In this document: positions 31,013-39,802 of the stretch, one piece after another
How positions within the stretch are numbered: position 1 is the stretch's first letter
How the letters are laid out: each line of letters begins with the position of its first letter
Assembly: GCF_900105675.1 (NCBI RefSeq)
Contig: NZ_LT629786.1
Location: 6,758,001-6,822,000, forward strand
From: Pseudomonas synxantha
Lineage (GTDB): Bacteria; Pseudomonadota; Gammaproteobacteria; Pseudomonadales; Pseudomonadaceae
DNA length: 64,000 nucleotides
Direction: 5' to 3'
Notes under the pieces: generated by a model
The model's database searches: none
Told to the model about the DNA's origin: nothing
Seen by the model: the letters and a program-made list of their open reading frames with translations, nothing else
Translations under genes and position numbers: made by a program

Positions 31013-34000
31013 GTGTCGATTCATGTCGCGTTGCACCACGTTACGCACTACCGCTATGACCGCGCTGTCGAACTCGGCCCACAGATTGTGCGTTTGCGCC
31101 CGGCAGCTCATAGCCGCACGCGAATTTTGTCTTATGCACTCAAAGTCCTGCCCGAGCAGCATTTTATTAATTGGCAGCAAGACCCACAGGGCAATTACCT
31201 GGCGCGTCTGGTCTTCCCGGAAAAGACGGACGAACTGCGCATCGAAGTCGACCTGGTTGCCGAGATGGCGGTGTTTAACCCATTCGATTTTTTCCTTGAG
31301 CCGTATGCCGAAAAAATCCCGTTCAGCTATGCCGCCGATGAGCAACGCGAACTGGCGCCGTACCTGGAAACTTTGCCGCTGACGCCAAGATTCGCCGCGT
31401 ACCTGGCCGGTATCGACCGTACGCCATTACCTGCGGTGGATTTCCTGGTTGGGCTGAACCAGCGCCTGGCCGCCGATATCGGCTACCTGATCCGCATGGA
31501 ACCAGGCGTGCAAACCCCGGAATTCACCCTGGAAAATACCTCCGGTTCTTGCCGCGACTCGGCCTGGCTGCTGGTGCAATTGCTGCGCAACCTGGGGCTG
31601 GCGGCGCGGTTTGTCTCGGGTTACCTGATCCAGCTCACTGCCGATGTCAAAGCCCTCGATGGTCCGTCCGGCACCGAGGTGGACTTCACCGACCTGCATG
31701 CCTGGTGCGAAGTGTATTTGCCCGGCGCTGGCTGGATCGGCCTTGACGCGACTTCCGGACTGTTCGCCGGTGAAGGGCATATCCCGTTGGCCTGTAGCCC
31801 CGATCCATCATCTGCCGCGCCGATCAGCGGGTTGGTGGAGCCATGCGAGTGCGAATTTGCCCACGAGATGTCGGTGGAGCGCATCTGGGAAGCACCACGG
31901 GTGACCCAGCCCTACACCGAAGAGCAATGGCTGGCGATCCACGCCCTGGGCCGACAGATCGACGCTGACCTGCTCAAGCACGACGTGCGCCTGACTATGG
32001 GCGGCGAGCCGACCTTCGTCTCTATCGACGACCCTGACGGCGCCGAATGGAACACCGCCGCCCTGGGGCCAGACAAGCGTCGCCTGTCCGCCGAGCTGTT
32101 CCAACGCCTGCGCCGGCACTATGCGCCCAAGGGCCTGGTGCATTTCGGCCAGGGCAAGTGGTACCCCGGCGAGCAACTGCCGCGTTGGTCGCTTAACTGT
32201 TACTGGCGCCGAGATGGAGTGCCGATCTGGCACAACAGTGCGTTGATCGCCGATGAACAAGAGGATTATGGTGCTGACGGCGCGATGGCCGGGCACTTCC
32301 TGGCCAGCATCGCCGAGCGCTTGAAACTGCCGGCGCGCTTTGTGTTCCCGGCCTTTGAAGACAACGTCTACTACCTGTGGCGCGAGGGCGCGTTGCCGCA
32401 TAACGTCAGTGCCCAGGACCCGCGCTTGAGCGACGAACTGGAGCGCGAACGCCTGCGCAAAGTCTTCGCTCAGGGCCTGGGTAACGTCATCGGCCACGTG
32501 CTTCCCCTGACGCGCACCGCGGCCAATGACCGCTGGCAGAGTGGTCGCTGGTACCTGCGCGATAATCACTGCCGCCTGGTGCCGGGCGATTCGCCGCTGG
32601 GCTATCGCCTGCCTTTGGCGTCCCAACCGTGGGTGACGGCGGCGGAGTATCCGTTCGTGCACCCGACCGACCCGAATCAGGATCAACCTGACCTGCCGAC
32701 CACCGAACAACTGCATAGCCACGGCGAGCCGGCCCCGAGCGATGAGCGTGTGCCGAAGGTCGATGAGTCCGCTGACTGGCTGACCCGCACCGCGCTGTGC
32801 GCCGAGGCGCGGGAAGGGCGCCTGTACCTGTTTATGCCGCCGCTGGAACGCGTCGAGGATTACCTGGAACTGGTGGCCGCCATCGAGGCCACCGCCGAAG
32901 AGTTGCATTGCCCGGTGCTGCTGGAAGGTTACGAGCCGCCCGCGGATACGCGCCTGAGCAACTTCCGGGTCACGCCGGACCCTGGTGTGATCGAGGTTAA
33001 CGTACAGCCGTCCGCCACCTGGGACGAGTTGGTGGAGCGCACCGAATTCCTCTATGAAGAGGCCCGGCAAACCCGGCTGACCACCGAGAAATTCATGATC
33101 GACGGGCGCCACACCGGTACCGGTGGCGGCAACCATTTTGTGCTGGGCGGCGCGACGCCCAAGGACTCACCCTTCCTGCGGCGCCCTGACCTGCTGCGCA
33201 GCCTGATCAGCTACTGGCATAACCACCCGTCGCTATCCTACTTGTTCTCCGGTCTGTTTATCGGCCCGACCTCCCAGGCACCAAGGGTGGACGAGGCACG
33301 CAACGATGCGCTGTATGAACTGGAAATCGCCTTCGCGCAGATGCCAGCGCCGGGCGAGGACTGTCCGCCATGGCTGGTGGATCGCCTGTTGCGCAACCTG
33401 CTGATCGACGTGACGGGTAACACCCATCGCGCCGAATTCTGTATCGACAAACTCTACTCCCCCGACGGCGCCACCGGCCGCCTGGGCTTGCTCGAATTAC
33501 GCGCCTTTGAAATGCCGCCCCATGCACGCATGAGCCTGACCCAGCAGTTGCTATTGCGCGCGCTGGTCGCACGGTTCTGGCGCGAGCCTTACGCGCCGCC
33601 GAAACTGGCGCGCTGGGGCACCGAGTTGCATGACCGTTTCCTGTTGCCGCATTTTATCGAGCAGGACTTTGCCGACGTGATCGTCGAACTGAATGCGGCC
33701 GGCTACCCGTTGCGTGCCGAATGGTTCGCGGCGCACCTGGAGTTCCGCTTCCCCAAGGTGGGCGACTACGCCGTCAGCGGTATCGAACTGGAACTGCGCC
33801 AGGCCTTGGAGCCTTGGCATGTGCTGGGCGAAGAGGGCGCGGTGGGCGGTACGGTACGCTACGTGGATTCGTCCCTGGAGCGCCTGCAAGTGAAGTTGAC
33901 TGGCCTGCCAGCGCAACGCTACCTGCTGACCTGCAATGGCATCCCGGTGCCGCTGCAACCGACCGGCCGCGTCGGCGAGTTTGTCGCCGGCGTGCGCTAC

Positions 34001-34303
34001 CGCGCCTGGCAACCGGCCAACTGCCTGCAACCGACCATTGCGGTGCATGCGCCCTTGGTATTCGACCTGCTCGACACCTGGATGCAGCGCTCGCTGGGCG
34101 GCTGCCAATACCACGTGGCGCATCCGGGTGGACGCAATTACGACAGTTTGCCGGTGAATGCCAACGAGGCAGAGAGCCGTCGGATGGCGCGGTTTTTCCG
34201 CTTGGGGCATAGCCCGGGCAAGCGACCGGTGCCGGTTGTAGAGGTGAACGATGAAATGCCAATGACCCTGGATTTACGCCGTTTTCCAACAAATAAGGAA
34301 TGA
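31013..34303 (+). CDS. Transglutaminase-like/DUF2126 protein
   Basis: 1096 residues from a GTG at 31013, chosen for CAGGAGG nine bases upstream and the family start SIHVALHHVTHYRYDRAV. Residues 1-270 are a bacterial transglutaminase-like cysteine hydrolase with Cys180 (GSCRDSAW), His229 (DLHAW) and Asp245 (LDATSG). From about 320 onward is the DUF2126 region (TMGGEPTFVSIDDPDGAEWN, VNVQPSATWDEL, GGGNHFVLGG). Aravind and colleagues placed these genes in peptide-synthesis neighbourhoods with ATP-grasp and alpha-E proteins; the substrate is unknown. No signal peptide. It has an apparent RpoN promoter. A REP doublet separates it from the next gene. Confidence 0.88.
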   Translation: MSIHVALHHVTHYRYDRAVELGPQIVRLRPAAHSRTRILSYALKVLPEQHFINWQQDPQGNYLARLVFPEKTDELRIEVDLVAEMAVFNPFDFFLEPYAEKIPFSYAADEQRELAPYLETLPLTPRFAAYLAGIDRTPLPAVDFLVGLNQRLAADIGYLIRMEPGVQTPEFTLENTSGSCRDSAWLLVQLLRNLGLAARFVSGYLIQLTADVKALDGPSGTEVDFTDLHAWCEVYLPGAGWIGLDATSGLFAGEGHIPLACSPDPSSAAPISGLVEPCECEFAHEMSVERIWEAPRVTQPYTEEQWLAIHALGRQIDADLLKHDVRLTMGGEPTFVSIDDPDGAEWNTAALGPDKRRLSAELFQRLRRHYAPKGLVHFGQGKWYPGEQLPRWSLNCYWRRDGVPIWHNSALIADEQEDYGADGAMAGHFLASIAERLKLPARFVFPAFEDNVYYLWREGALPHNVSAQDPRLSDELERERLRKVFAQGLGNVIGHVLPLTRTAANDRWQSGRWYLRDNHCRLVPGDSPLGYRLPLASQPWVTAAEYPFVHPTDPNQDQPDLPTTEQLHSHGEPAPSDERVPKVDESADWLTRTALCAEAREGRLYLFMPPLERVEDYLELVAAIEATAEELHCPVLLEGYEPPADTRLSNFRVTPDPGVIEVNVQPSATWDELVERTEFLYEEARQTRLTTEKFMIDGRHTGTGGGNHFVLGGATPKDSPFLRRPDLLRSLISYWHNHPSLSYLFSGLFIGPTSQAPRVDEARNDALYELEIAFAQMPAPGEDCPPWLVDRLLRNLLIDVTGNTHRAEFCIDKLYSPDGATGRLGLLELRAFEMPPHARMSLTQQLLLRALVARFWREPYAPPKLARWGTELHDRFLLPHFIEQDFADVIVELNAAGYPLRAEWFAAHLEFRFPKVGDYAVSGIELELRQALEPWHVLGEEGAVGGTVRYVDSSLERLQVKLTGLPAQRYLLTCNGIPVPLQPTGRVGEFVAGVRYRAWQPANCLQPTIAVHAPLVFDLLDTWMQRSLGGCQYHVAHPGGRNYDSLPVNANEAESRRMARFFRLGHSPGKRPVPVVEVNDEMPMTLDLRRFPTNKE

Positions 34304-34314
34304 ATGCGAGCCAA

Positions 34315-34405
34315 CTGTGGAAGGGGGCTTGCTCCCGATAGCAGAGTGTCAGTCAGCACATTTGTCACTGATGCACCGCCATCGGGAGCAAGCCCCCTCC
34401 CACAT
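34315..34405. repeat. REP doublet (REPIN), 91-base class, inside an operon
   Basis: CTGTGGAAGGGGGCTTGCTC... to ...AAGCCCCCTCCCACAT; left arm has an A in place of the usual G (GTGGAAGG). It starts 12 bases after the DUF2126 stop and lies between two co-oriented genes of one system. Confidence 0.93.
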
Positions 34406-34460
34406 TGGATCGTAGTGAATTTGAGTTAACCTGACTTCCCTTGCCCCTGCCGAGCGTTCC

Positions 34461-36947
34461 ATGTCCGATTTGCTCGACCGTTACCCGCTCACCGCGGGCA
34501 CCTACCACGAACTGCTGGACGAGAGCGGCGCGGTGCGTGCCCATTGGCAGCGCTTGCTCGATCACCTGCAACGCAGCACGCCCGCGCAACTGGCCCAGCG
34601 CCAGGCGCTGCTGACCCGGCAAATCCAGGAAAACGGTGTGACTTACAACGTCTACGCCGACCCCAAGGGCGCTGATCGCCCCTGGGAGCTGGATCTGCTG
34701 CCCCATGTGCTGGCCGCCGATGAGTGGCGGCAGCTGTCGGCCGGCATCGTCCAGCGTGCGCGCTTGCTCAATGCAGTGCTGGCCGACCTGTATGGCCCGC
34801 AGCTCCTGATCAAGGAAGGCTTGCTGCCCGCCGAACTGGTGTTCGGGCATAACAACTTCCTGTGGCCATGCCAGGGCATTCAGCCGCCCGACGGTGCTTT
34901 CCTGCACTTGTACGCCGTGGACCTGGCGCGCACTCCGGATGGCCGCTGGTGGGTCACCGCCGACCGTACCCAAGCACCGTCGGGCGCCGGCTACGCCCTG
35001 GAAAACCGCACCATCGTGTCCCGCGCGTTCCCGGACTTGTACCGTGATTTGCAGGTGCAGCACCTCACCGGTTTCTTTCGCACGCTCCAGGAAACCCTGG
35101 CTCGCCAGGCGCCGGGCGACGACCAGCCACCGCTGATCGTGCTGCTCACGCCGGGCCGTTTCAACGAGAGCTATTTCGAACACCTGTACCTGGCGCGCCA
35201 ACTCGGCTACCCGTTGGTAGAAGGCGGCGACCTCACCGTGCGCGACAGCACTGTGTTCCTGAAAACCCTCAGCGGCCTGCGTCGGGTCCACGCGATCATG
35301 CGCCGCCTCGACGATGATTTCTGCGACCCGCTGGAGCTGCGTACCGACTCGGCCCTCGGCGTGCCTGGCCTGCTCGACGCCGTGCGCCAAGGTAACGTGC
35401 TGGTGGCCAATGCCCTGGGCAGCGGCGTGTTGGAGTCCCCAGGCTTGCTGGGTTTCCTGCCAAAGATCAACGAATTCCTGTTCGGTGAAGCGCTGATCCT
35501 GCCGTCCATTGCCACCTGGTGGTGCGGTGAAGCGCCGGTGCTGGCCGAAGCCCTGGAAAAACTCCCGGAGCTGCTGATCAGGCCGGCATTTGCTTCGCAG
35601 AGTTTCGCCCCGGTGTTTGGTCGCGACTTGAACGATGAGCAACGCCAGGCTCTGGCCGAGCGTATGTGTGCTCGGCCTTACGCCTACGTTGCCCAAGAGC
35701 TGGCGCAGCTGTCCCAGGCGCCGGTGTGGCATACCGAGGAAGATCATCTGCAACACCGCGCCATCGGTATGCGCGTGTACGCGGTGGCCAGTGATGAGGG
35801 GTATCGCGTGCTGCCCGGTGCCCTGACCCGTGTGGCTGCCGAGGCCGATGCTGAGGTGGTATCGATGCAGCGCGGCGGTGCCAGCAAGGACACCTGGGTG
35901 TTGGGTGAACGTGCCAGCGTCGGCGAACAGTGGCGTGCCCAGCGTGCGATTGGCGCCCACGACCTGGTACGTCGCGATCCTTATTTGCCGTCGCGGGTGG
36001 TGGAAAACCTGTTCTGGTTTGGCCGCTATTGCGAACGCTGCGACGACAGTGCGCGCTGGCTGCGTGTCGTGCTGGCGCGTTATGTGGATGGCGATGATCC
36101 GTTGGCATTGCAGGCAGCGGTCGAACTGGGAGAAAGCCTGCGCCTGTTGCCAGAGGAGGGCGAGCTGCCCGAGCGCCTGCTCGCCGCCTTGCTCGGTGAT
36201 GATTGGCCTTCGAGCCTGCGCGCCAACTTGCAGCGGCTGCAGTGGGCGGCGTCCCAGGTACGCGGCAAGCTGTCCCGGGAAAACTGGCAGGCGCTGGTGG
36301 AGCTGCAACGCGAAGCCATGGAGCTGGAAAGCCAAAGCCCTGATTTTGGCGAGCTGCTGGATTTCCTCAACCGCCTGGTGATGTCCCTGGCGGCGCTGTC
36401 CGGGTTTGCCCTGGACGATATGACCCGCGATGAAGGCTGGCGTTTCTTGATGATGGGCCGGCGTATCGAGCGCCTGCAGTTTCTCAGCAGCAGCCTGGCA
36501 GCGTTCCTGCGTGGTGTAGCGGTGTTCGATCAGGCCGGGCTGGAGTGGTTGCTGGAGCTGGGCAACAGCAGCATCACCTATCGCTCGCGCTACCTGGCGG
36601 TGCCGCAGTTGATCCCGGTGCTCGACCTGTTGTTGCTCGATGAGCAGAACCCCCATGCGGTGCTGTTCCAGTTGAAACTGGTGAGCCGCACCCTGCGTCG
36701 CCTCAATGATGATTTCGGTGTGCCTCGGGAAACCGGCCTGGCGCCGTTGGTGGAGCGCCTGGCGCGCTTCGAGCTGGGCTGCCTGGAGAACCCGTTGTTC
36801 GGCAAGGCCAGCGTGCGTGCTGCGCTGGACGGCCTGGCCGACCTGTTGCAAACGGTCGCCGATGAAAGTGGGCAAGTGTCCGATCGCCTGGCGCTGCGCC
36901 ATTTTGCCCATGTGGACGATGTCAGCCAGCAGACGGTGTCGGTGTGA
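34461..36947 (+). CDS. Circularly permuted ATP-grasp / alpha-E fusion protein
   Basis: 828 residues. The first about 480 are the circularly permuted ATP-grasp domain (DUF404/DUF407: ENGVTYNVYADPKG, LPAELVFGHNNFLWPC, LLTPGRFNESYFEH, YVAQELAQLSQAPVW); from about 503 to the end is the mostly helical alpha-E domain (DUF403: PSRVVENLFWFGRYCERCDD). In many bacteria the two are separate genes; here they are fused. ATP-grasp enzymes of this type are predicted to make a peptide or amide bond. It overlaps the next gene (TGATG). The ATG at 34461 has only a weak ribosome site (CGAGCG). Function is predicted, not shown. Confidence 0.88.
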   Translation: MSDLLDRYPLTAGTYHELLDESGAVRAHWQRLLDHLQRSTPAQLAQRQALLTRQIQENGVTYNVYADPKGADRPWELDLLPHVLAADEWRQLSAGIVQRARLLNAVLADLYGPQLLIKEGLLPAELVFGHNNFLWPCQGIQPPDGAFLHLYAVDLARTPDGRWWVTADRTQAPSGAGYALENRTIVSRAFPDLYRDLQVQHLTGFFRTLQETLARQAPGDDQPPLIVLLTPGRFNESYFEHLYLARQLGYPLVEGGDLTVRDSTVFLKTLSGLRRVHAIMRRLDDDFCDPLELRTDSALGVPGLLDAVRQGNVLVANALGSGVLESPGLLGFLPKINEFLFGEALILPSIATWWCGEAPVLAEALEKLPELLIRPAFASQSFAPVFGRDLNDEQRQALAERMCARPYAYVAQELAQLSQAPVWHTEEDHLQHRAIGMRVYAVASDEGYRVLPGALTRVAAEADAEVVSMQRGGASKDTWVLGERASVGEQWRAQRAIGAHDLVRRDPYLPSRVVENLFWFGRYCERCDDSARWLRVVLARYVDGDDPLALQAAVELGESLRLLPEEGELPERLLAALLGDDWPSSLRANLQRLQWAASQVRGKLSRENWQALVELQREAMELESQSPDFGELLDFLNRLVMSLAALSGFALDDMTRDEGWRFLMMGRRIERLQFLSSSLAAFLRGVAVFDQAGLEWLLELGNSSITYRSRYLAVPQLIPVLDLLLLDEQNPHAVLFQLKLVSRTLRRLNDDFGVPRETGLAPLVERLARFELGCLENPLFGKASVRAALDGLADLLQTVADESGQVSDRLALRHFAHVDDVSQQTVSV

Positions 36948-37837
36948 TGAGCGCGCGTTATCAGATTTTCCACGATACCCATTACCACTACGACAGCCCG
37001 GTGTCCCTGGCGCAGCAGTTGGCGCATTTATGGCCACGGCAGTGTGCCTGGCAACGTTGTACCTGGCAGCAGCTGGAAATCAACCCGCAGCCGTCTTCGC
37101 GTCGCGATGAGCTGGATGTGTTCGGCAACCCGATCACCCGCCTGGCGTTCGAGCGGCCCCATGATGAATTGCTGGTGAACGCGGCGCTGACCGTGGAAGT
37201 GCTGGCGCGGCCTGCGCTGGATTTCCAGCAATCGCCGGCCTGGGACCAGACTCGCGACAGCTTGACCTACAGCAGCCAGCCCATGGCAGCGCAACTGATC
37301 GAAGCCTGTCGATATCGCTTCGAATCGCCCTACGTACATTTGAAGAAAACCTTCGTCGAGTTCTCCGAAAGCTGCTTCCCGCCCGCCGAACCCTTGCTTT
37401 TAGGCACGCAGGCGTTGATGCAGAAGATTTTCAGCGAGTTCACCTTCGATGCCCAAGCCACTCAGGTCGCCACGCCGCTGGTGGAGGTGCTGGAGCGGCG
37501 GCGCGGGGTGTGCCAGGACTTCGCCCACTTGATGCTCGCCTGCCTGCGCTCGCGTGGGCTGGCGGCGCGCTATATCAGCGGTTACCTGCTGACCCAGCCG
37601 CCGCCCGGGCAGCCACGGTTGATCGGCGCCGACGCGTCCCATGCCTGGGTCTCGGTGTTTTGCCCGGAGTCGGGCTGGGTGGATTTTGATCCGACGAATA
37701 ATGTGCAGCCGGCACTGGAGCACATCACCCTGGCCTGGGGCCGGGATTTCTCTGATGTGTCGCCGCTGCGTGGGGTGATTCTGGGGGGAGGTAGCCATGA
37801 CCCGGAGGTGCGGGTAACGGTGATGCCACTGGAATAG
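36947..37837 (+). CDS. Transglutaminase-like cysteine protease family protein
   Basis: 296 residues from the ATG overlapping the previous stop. N-terminal beta domain (YQIFHDTHYHYDSPVSLAQQ) then a transglutaminase core with Cys189 (GVCQDFAH), His232 (SHAW) and Asp248 (FDPTNN), an intact catalytic triad. Together with the DUF2126 protein and the ATP-grasp/alpha-E protein it completes the conserved three-part set. The cytoplasmic location (no signal) suggests that it cleaves or transfers the product of the ligase. A long perfect hairpin follows. Confidence 0.9.
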   Translation: MSARYQIFHDTHYHYDSPVSLAQQLAHLWPRQCAWQRCTWQQLEINPQPSSRRDELDVFGNPITRLAFERPHDELLVNAALTVEVLARPALDFQQSPAWDQTRDSLTYSSQPMAAQLIEACRYRFESPYVHLKKTFVEFSESCFPPAEPLLLGTQALMQKIFSEFTFDAQATQVATPLVEVLERRRGVCQDFAHLMLACLRSRGLAARYISGYLLTQPPPGQPRLIGADASHAWVSVFCPESGWVDFDPTNNVQPALEHITLAWGRDFSDVSPLRGVILGGGSHDPEVRVTVMPLE

Positions 37838-37844
37838 CGGTGGG

Positions 37845-37877
37845 TTGTGGTGAGCAGGGAGGGCCTGCTCACCACAA
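37845..37877. terminator. Hairpin between convergent genes
   Basis: TTGTGGTGAGCAGG, loop GAGGG, CCTGCTCACCACAA: fourteen perfect pairs, then CAAAATTTATT on the plus strand. It likely ends the transglutaminase operon and possibly the small convergent gene. Confidence 0.7.
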
Positions 37878-37883
37878 CAAAAT

Positions 37884-38066
37884 TTATTCCGCCGGGTCTT
37901 TCGGGGTTTCGGTCTCGTCAGTCGCCACTTCACCTTCCGCATCCGGGTTCAGTGCGCCTGCTTCTTCGTCTGCAGCGGCTTTCTTGCGTTGCAGTTTTTC
38001 CTCTTTCTTCTGTTCCTTGGCCAAGTCTCTCTGACGTTTGGCGAAGGAGTAATTAGGTTTGGCCAT
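37884..38066 (-). CDS. Small conserved lysine-rich hypothetical protein
   Basis: 60 residues from ATG 38066 (MAKPNYSFAKRQRDLAKEQK), with AGAGGA before it; a longer in-frame extension is not supported. The N-terminal half is a charged helix rich in Lys, Glu and Gln (KKEEKLQRKKAAADEE), the C-terminal half acidic and Thr/Glu-rich. No transmembrane segment or known domain. I recall similar small proteins in other pseudomonads but no assigned role. Confidence 0.75.
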   Translation of the reverse strand: MAKPNYSFAKRQRDLAKEQKKEEKLQRKKAAADEEAGALNPDAEGEVATDETETPKDPAE

Positions 38067-38398
38067 GGGCGATCCTCTAGGGTCGAAGGTGAGGGTGGGC
38101 GGCGCGCAGCTGCCTTGGGTCGTCATGGTAGCAGCTTCAAGGTGCCTTTCGCCTTCACTTACCGCAGGCGTAGGCGGCCAGCAGGCCGTTGAACAGGTGA
38201 TTGAGGTGCATGGCGCGAACTCCAGTGGGCAATGGGACGATCATAGGCAGCCTGCGGCACTTTGGCTGGTTGATTGTGTTGATCAAGCTGATAGCCTAAA
38301 GTTGTATACAATCTGTTGATGCAGATCATAAGAACCTAAGCCTGCTTGAGGCACCCTTGTCGCAATACGCGTTTTCTAACCCTGCCTTGGAGATTCAC
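38067..38398 (+). promoter_or_regulatory. Azurin upstream region with a TTGTATACAA palindrome
   Basis: No gene is seen in these 332 bases. The perfect 10-base palindrome TTGTATACAA (38302-38311) contains a TATACA -10-like core 88 bases before the azurin ATG and resembles operators of FCD-type GntR regulators. TTGATCAA (38278-38285) is a second palindrome, but no ANR/FNR box with correct spacing was found. Confidence 0.4.
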
Positions 38399-38845
38399 AT
38401 GTTTGCCAAACTCGTTGCTGTTTCCCTGCTGACCCTGGCGAGCGGCCAGTTGCTTGCTGCAGAGTGCAAGGTCACCGTCGACTCTACCGACCAGATGTCC
38501 TTTAACACCAAAGAAATCACCATCGACAAGAGCTGCAAGCAGTTCACCGTTGAGCTGACTCACTCGGGTAACCTGCCGAAGAACGTGATGGGGCATAACT
38601 GGGTGCTGACCACTGAAGCCAACATGCAGCCTGTGGCGACTGACGGTATGGCTGCGGGCATCGATAAGGATTATCTGAAAGCCGGTGATGACCGCATCAT
38701 CGCCCACACCAAGATCATTGGCGCTGGCGAGAAAGACTCGGTGACCTTCGACGTCTCCAAGCTCAAGGCCGATGAGAAGTACAGCTTCTTCTGCTCGTTC
38801 CCTGGCCACATTTCGATGATGAAAGGTGCCGTGGTCCTGAAGTAA
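38399..38845 (+). CDS. azu: Azurin
   Basis: 148 residues: a 20-residue signal peptide ([20 protein letters not shown]) and a 128-residue mature cupredoxin starting [13 protein letters not shown]. Copper ligands are clear: His46 (MGHNW), Cys112 (FFCSFPGH), His117 and Met121 (mature numbering), with the Cys3-Cys26 disulfide pair. Azurin is a periplasmic one-electron carrier linked to denitrification and oxidative stress. ATG 38399 follows TTGGAG. Monocistronic, convergent with nadE across a REP doublet. Confidence 0.98.
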   Translation: MFAKLVAVSLLTLASGQLLAAECKVTVDSTDQMSFNTKEITIDKSCKQFTVELTHSGNLPKNVMGHNWVLTTEANMQPVATDGMAAGIDKDYLKAGDDRIIAHTKIIGAGEKDSVTFDVSKLKADEKYSFFCSFPGHISMMKGAVVLK

Positions 38846-38861
38846 CACCGCGTCATCGTTC

Positions 38862-38933
38862 ATCGGGGGCAAGCCCCCTCCCACATTTGAATGTATTCAC
38901 AAATAAAAGTGTGGGAGGGGGCTTGCCCCCGAT
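38862..38933. repeat. REP doublet (REPIN), short class
   Basis: ATCGGGGGCAAG... to ...CTTGCCCCCGAT with GTGGGAGG ends inward, between convergent azu and nadE. Confidence 0.95.
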
Positions 38934-38971
38934 GGCATTCTGGCAATCACTGCAAAATCAGCTGGCTCACC

Positions 38972-39799
38972 TCAAGGCGCAAACGGCATCACCCGCTTGT
39001 GTTCAGTCTTGCGATAGGTCTCGCAGATAATCCTGAACGCCTCTTCACGCACGGGCTCACCGTGCAGGAACGCATCGATTTCGGCATAGGTCACCCCGTG
39101 TGACGCTTCGTCCGGCTTACCTGGCGACAGGTCCTCCAGGTCGGCGGTCGGGACTTTCTCCACCAACGATTCCGGCGCGCCAAAGTGCCGGGCAATCGCA
39201 CGCACCTGGTTCTTCACCAGCCCGCTCAATGGCGCCAGATCGCAGGCGCCATCGCCGAACTTGGTGAAAAAGCCCATTACCGCTTCCGCCGCGTGGTCGG
39301 TGCCGATCACCAGCCCACCCGCCGCGCCGGCGATGGTGTACTGCGCCACCATGCGCATGCGCGCCTTGGTGTTGCCCAGCACGAAGTCGCGGGACACCGC
39401 TGCCTTGCCTTCAAACGCTGCCACTTCATTGGCCAGGGCCTTCACCGCCGGGCCGATGTTGACGGTGTGGCGTTCGTCCGGCTCGATGAATTCCACCGAG
39501 GCCTGGGCGTCGTGTTCATCGAACTGGGTTTCGTAGGGCAGGCGCACGGCGATAAAACGATAAGACTCGTCGCCGCTGCTGGCACGCAGCTCCTGCACCG
39601 CCCGTTGGGCCAGCAGGCCGGCGGTCAGGGAGTCGACGCCGCCGCTGATGCCCAGTACCAGGGTTTTGAGCCCGGAATTGCGCAGGCAGTCCTGGATAAA
39701 GACTACGCGTCGGGCGACCTCGGCTTCAAGGCTGGCCTGGTCGTTGAACGGCGCTTGGACCTTGAGCTGCTGCGCAATCTCACGCTGTACGGCTTGCAT
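38972..39799 (-). CDS. nadE: NH3-dependent NAD+ synthetase
   Basis: 275 residues. The ATP-pyrophosphatase loop SGGVDS is in [20 protein letters not shown] (about 46-63); [22 protein letters not shown] and [14 protein letters not shown] follow. The length matches the short ammonia-using form without a glutaminase domain. It amidates deamido-NAD to NAD in the cytoplasm. The ATG follows AGGAGTGAATC and lies four bases after the pncB stop, so the two salvage steps are cotranscribed. Confidence 0.96.
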   Translation of the reverse strand: MQAVQREIAQQLKVQAPFNDQASLEAEVARRVVFIQDCLRNSGLKTLVLGISGGVDSLTAGLLAQRAVQELRASSGDESYRFIAVRLPYETQFDEHDAQASVEFIEPDERHTVNIGPAVKALANEVAAFEGKAAVSRDFVLGNTKARMRMVAQYTIAGAAGGLVIGTDHAAEAVMGFFTKFGDGACDLAPLSGLVKNQVRAIARHFGAPESLVEKVPTADLEDLSPGKPDEASHGVTYAEIDAFLHGEPVREEAFRIICETYRKTEHKRVMPFAP

Positions 39800-39802
39800 G
39801 AT

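Noticed and set aside
34365..37037. 890-residue open frame antisense to the ATP-grasp gene
   Set aside because: Gln/His-rich shadow with no motifs, while the plus strand encodes a recognised family in full and with overlapping starts.
38272..38288. ANR/FNR box before azurin
   Set aside because: TTGAT and ATCAA are present but seven bases apart, not four, so the site does not fit the consensus.
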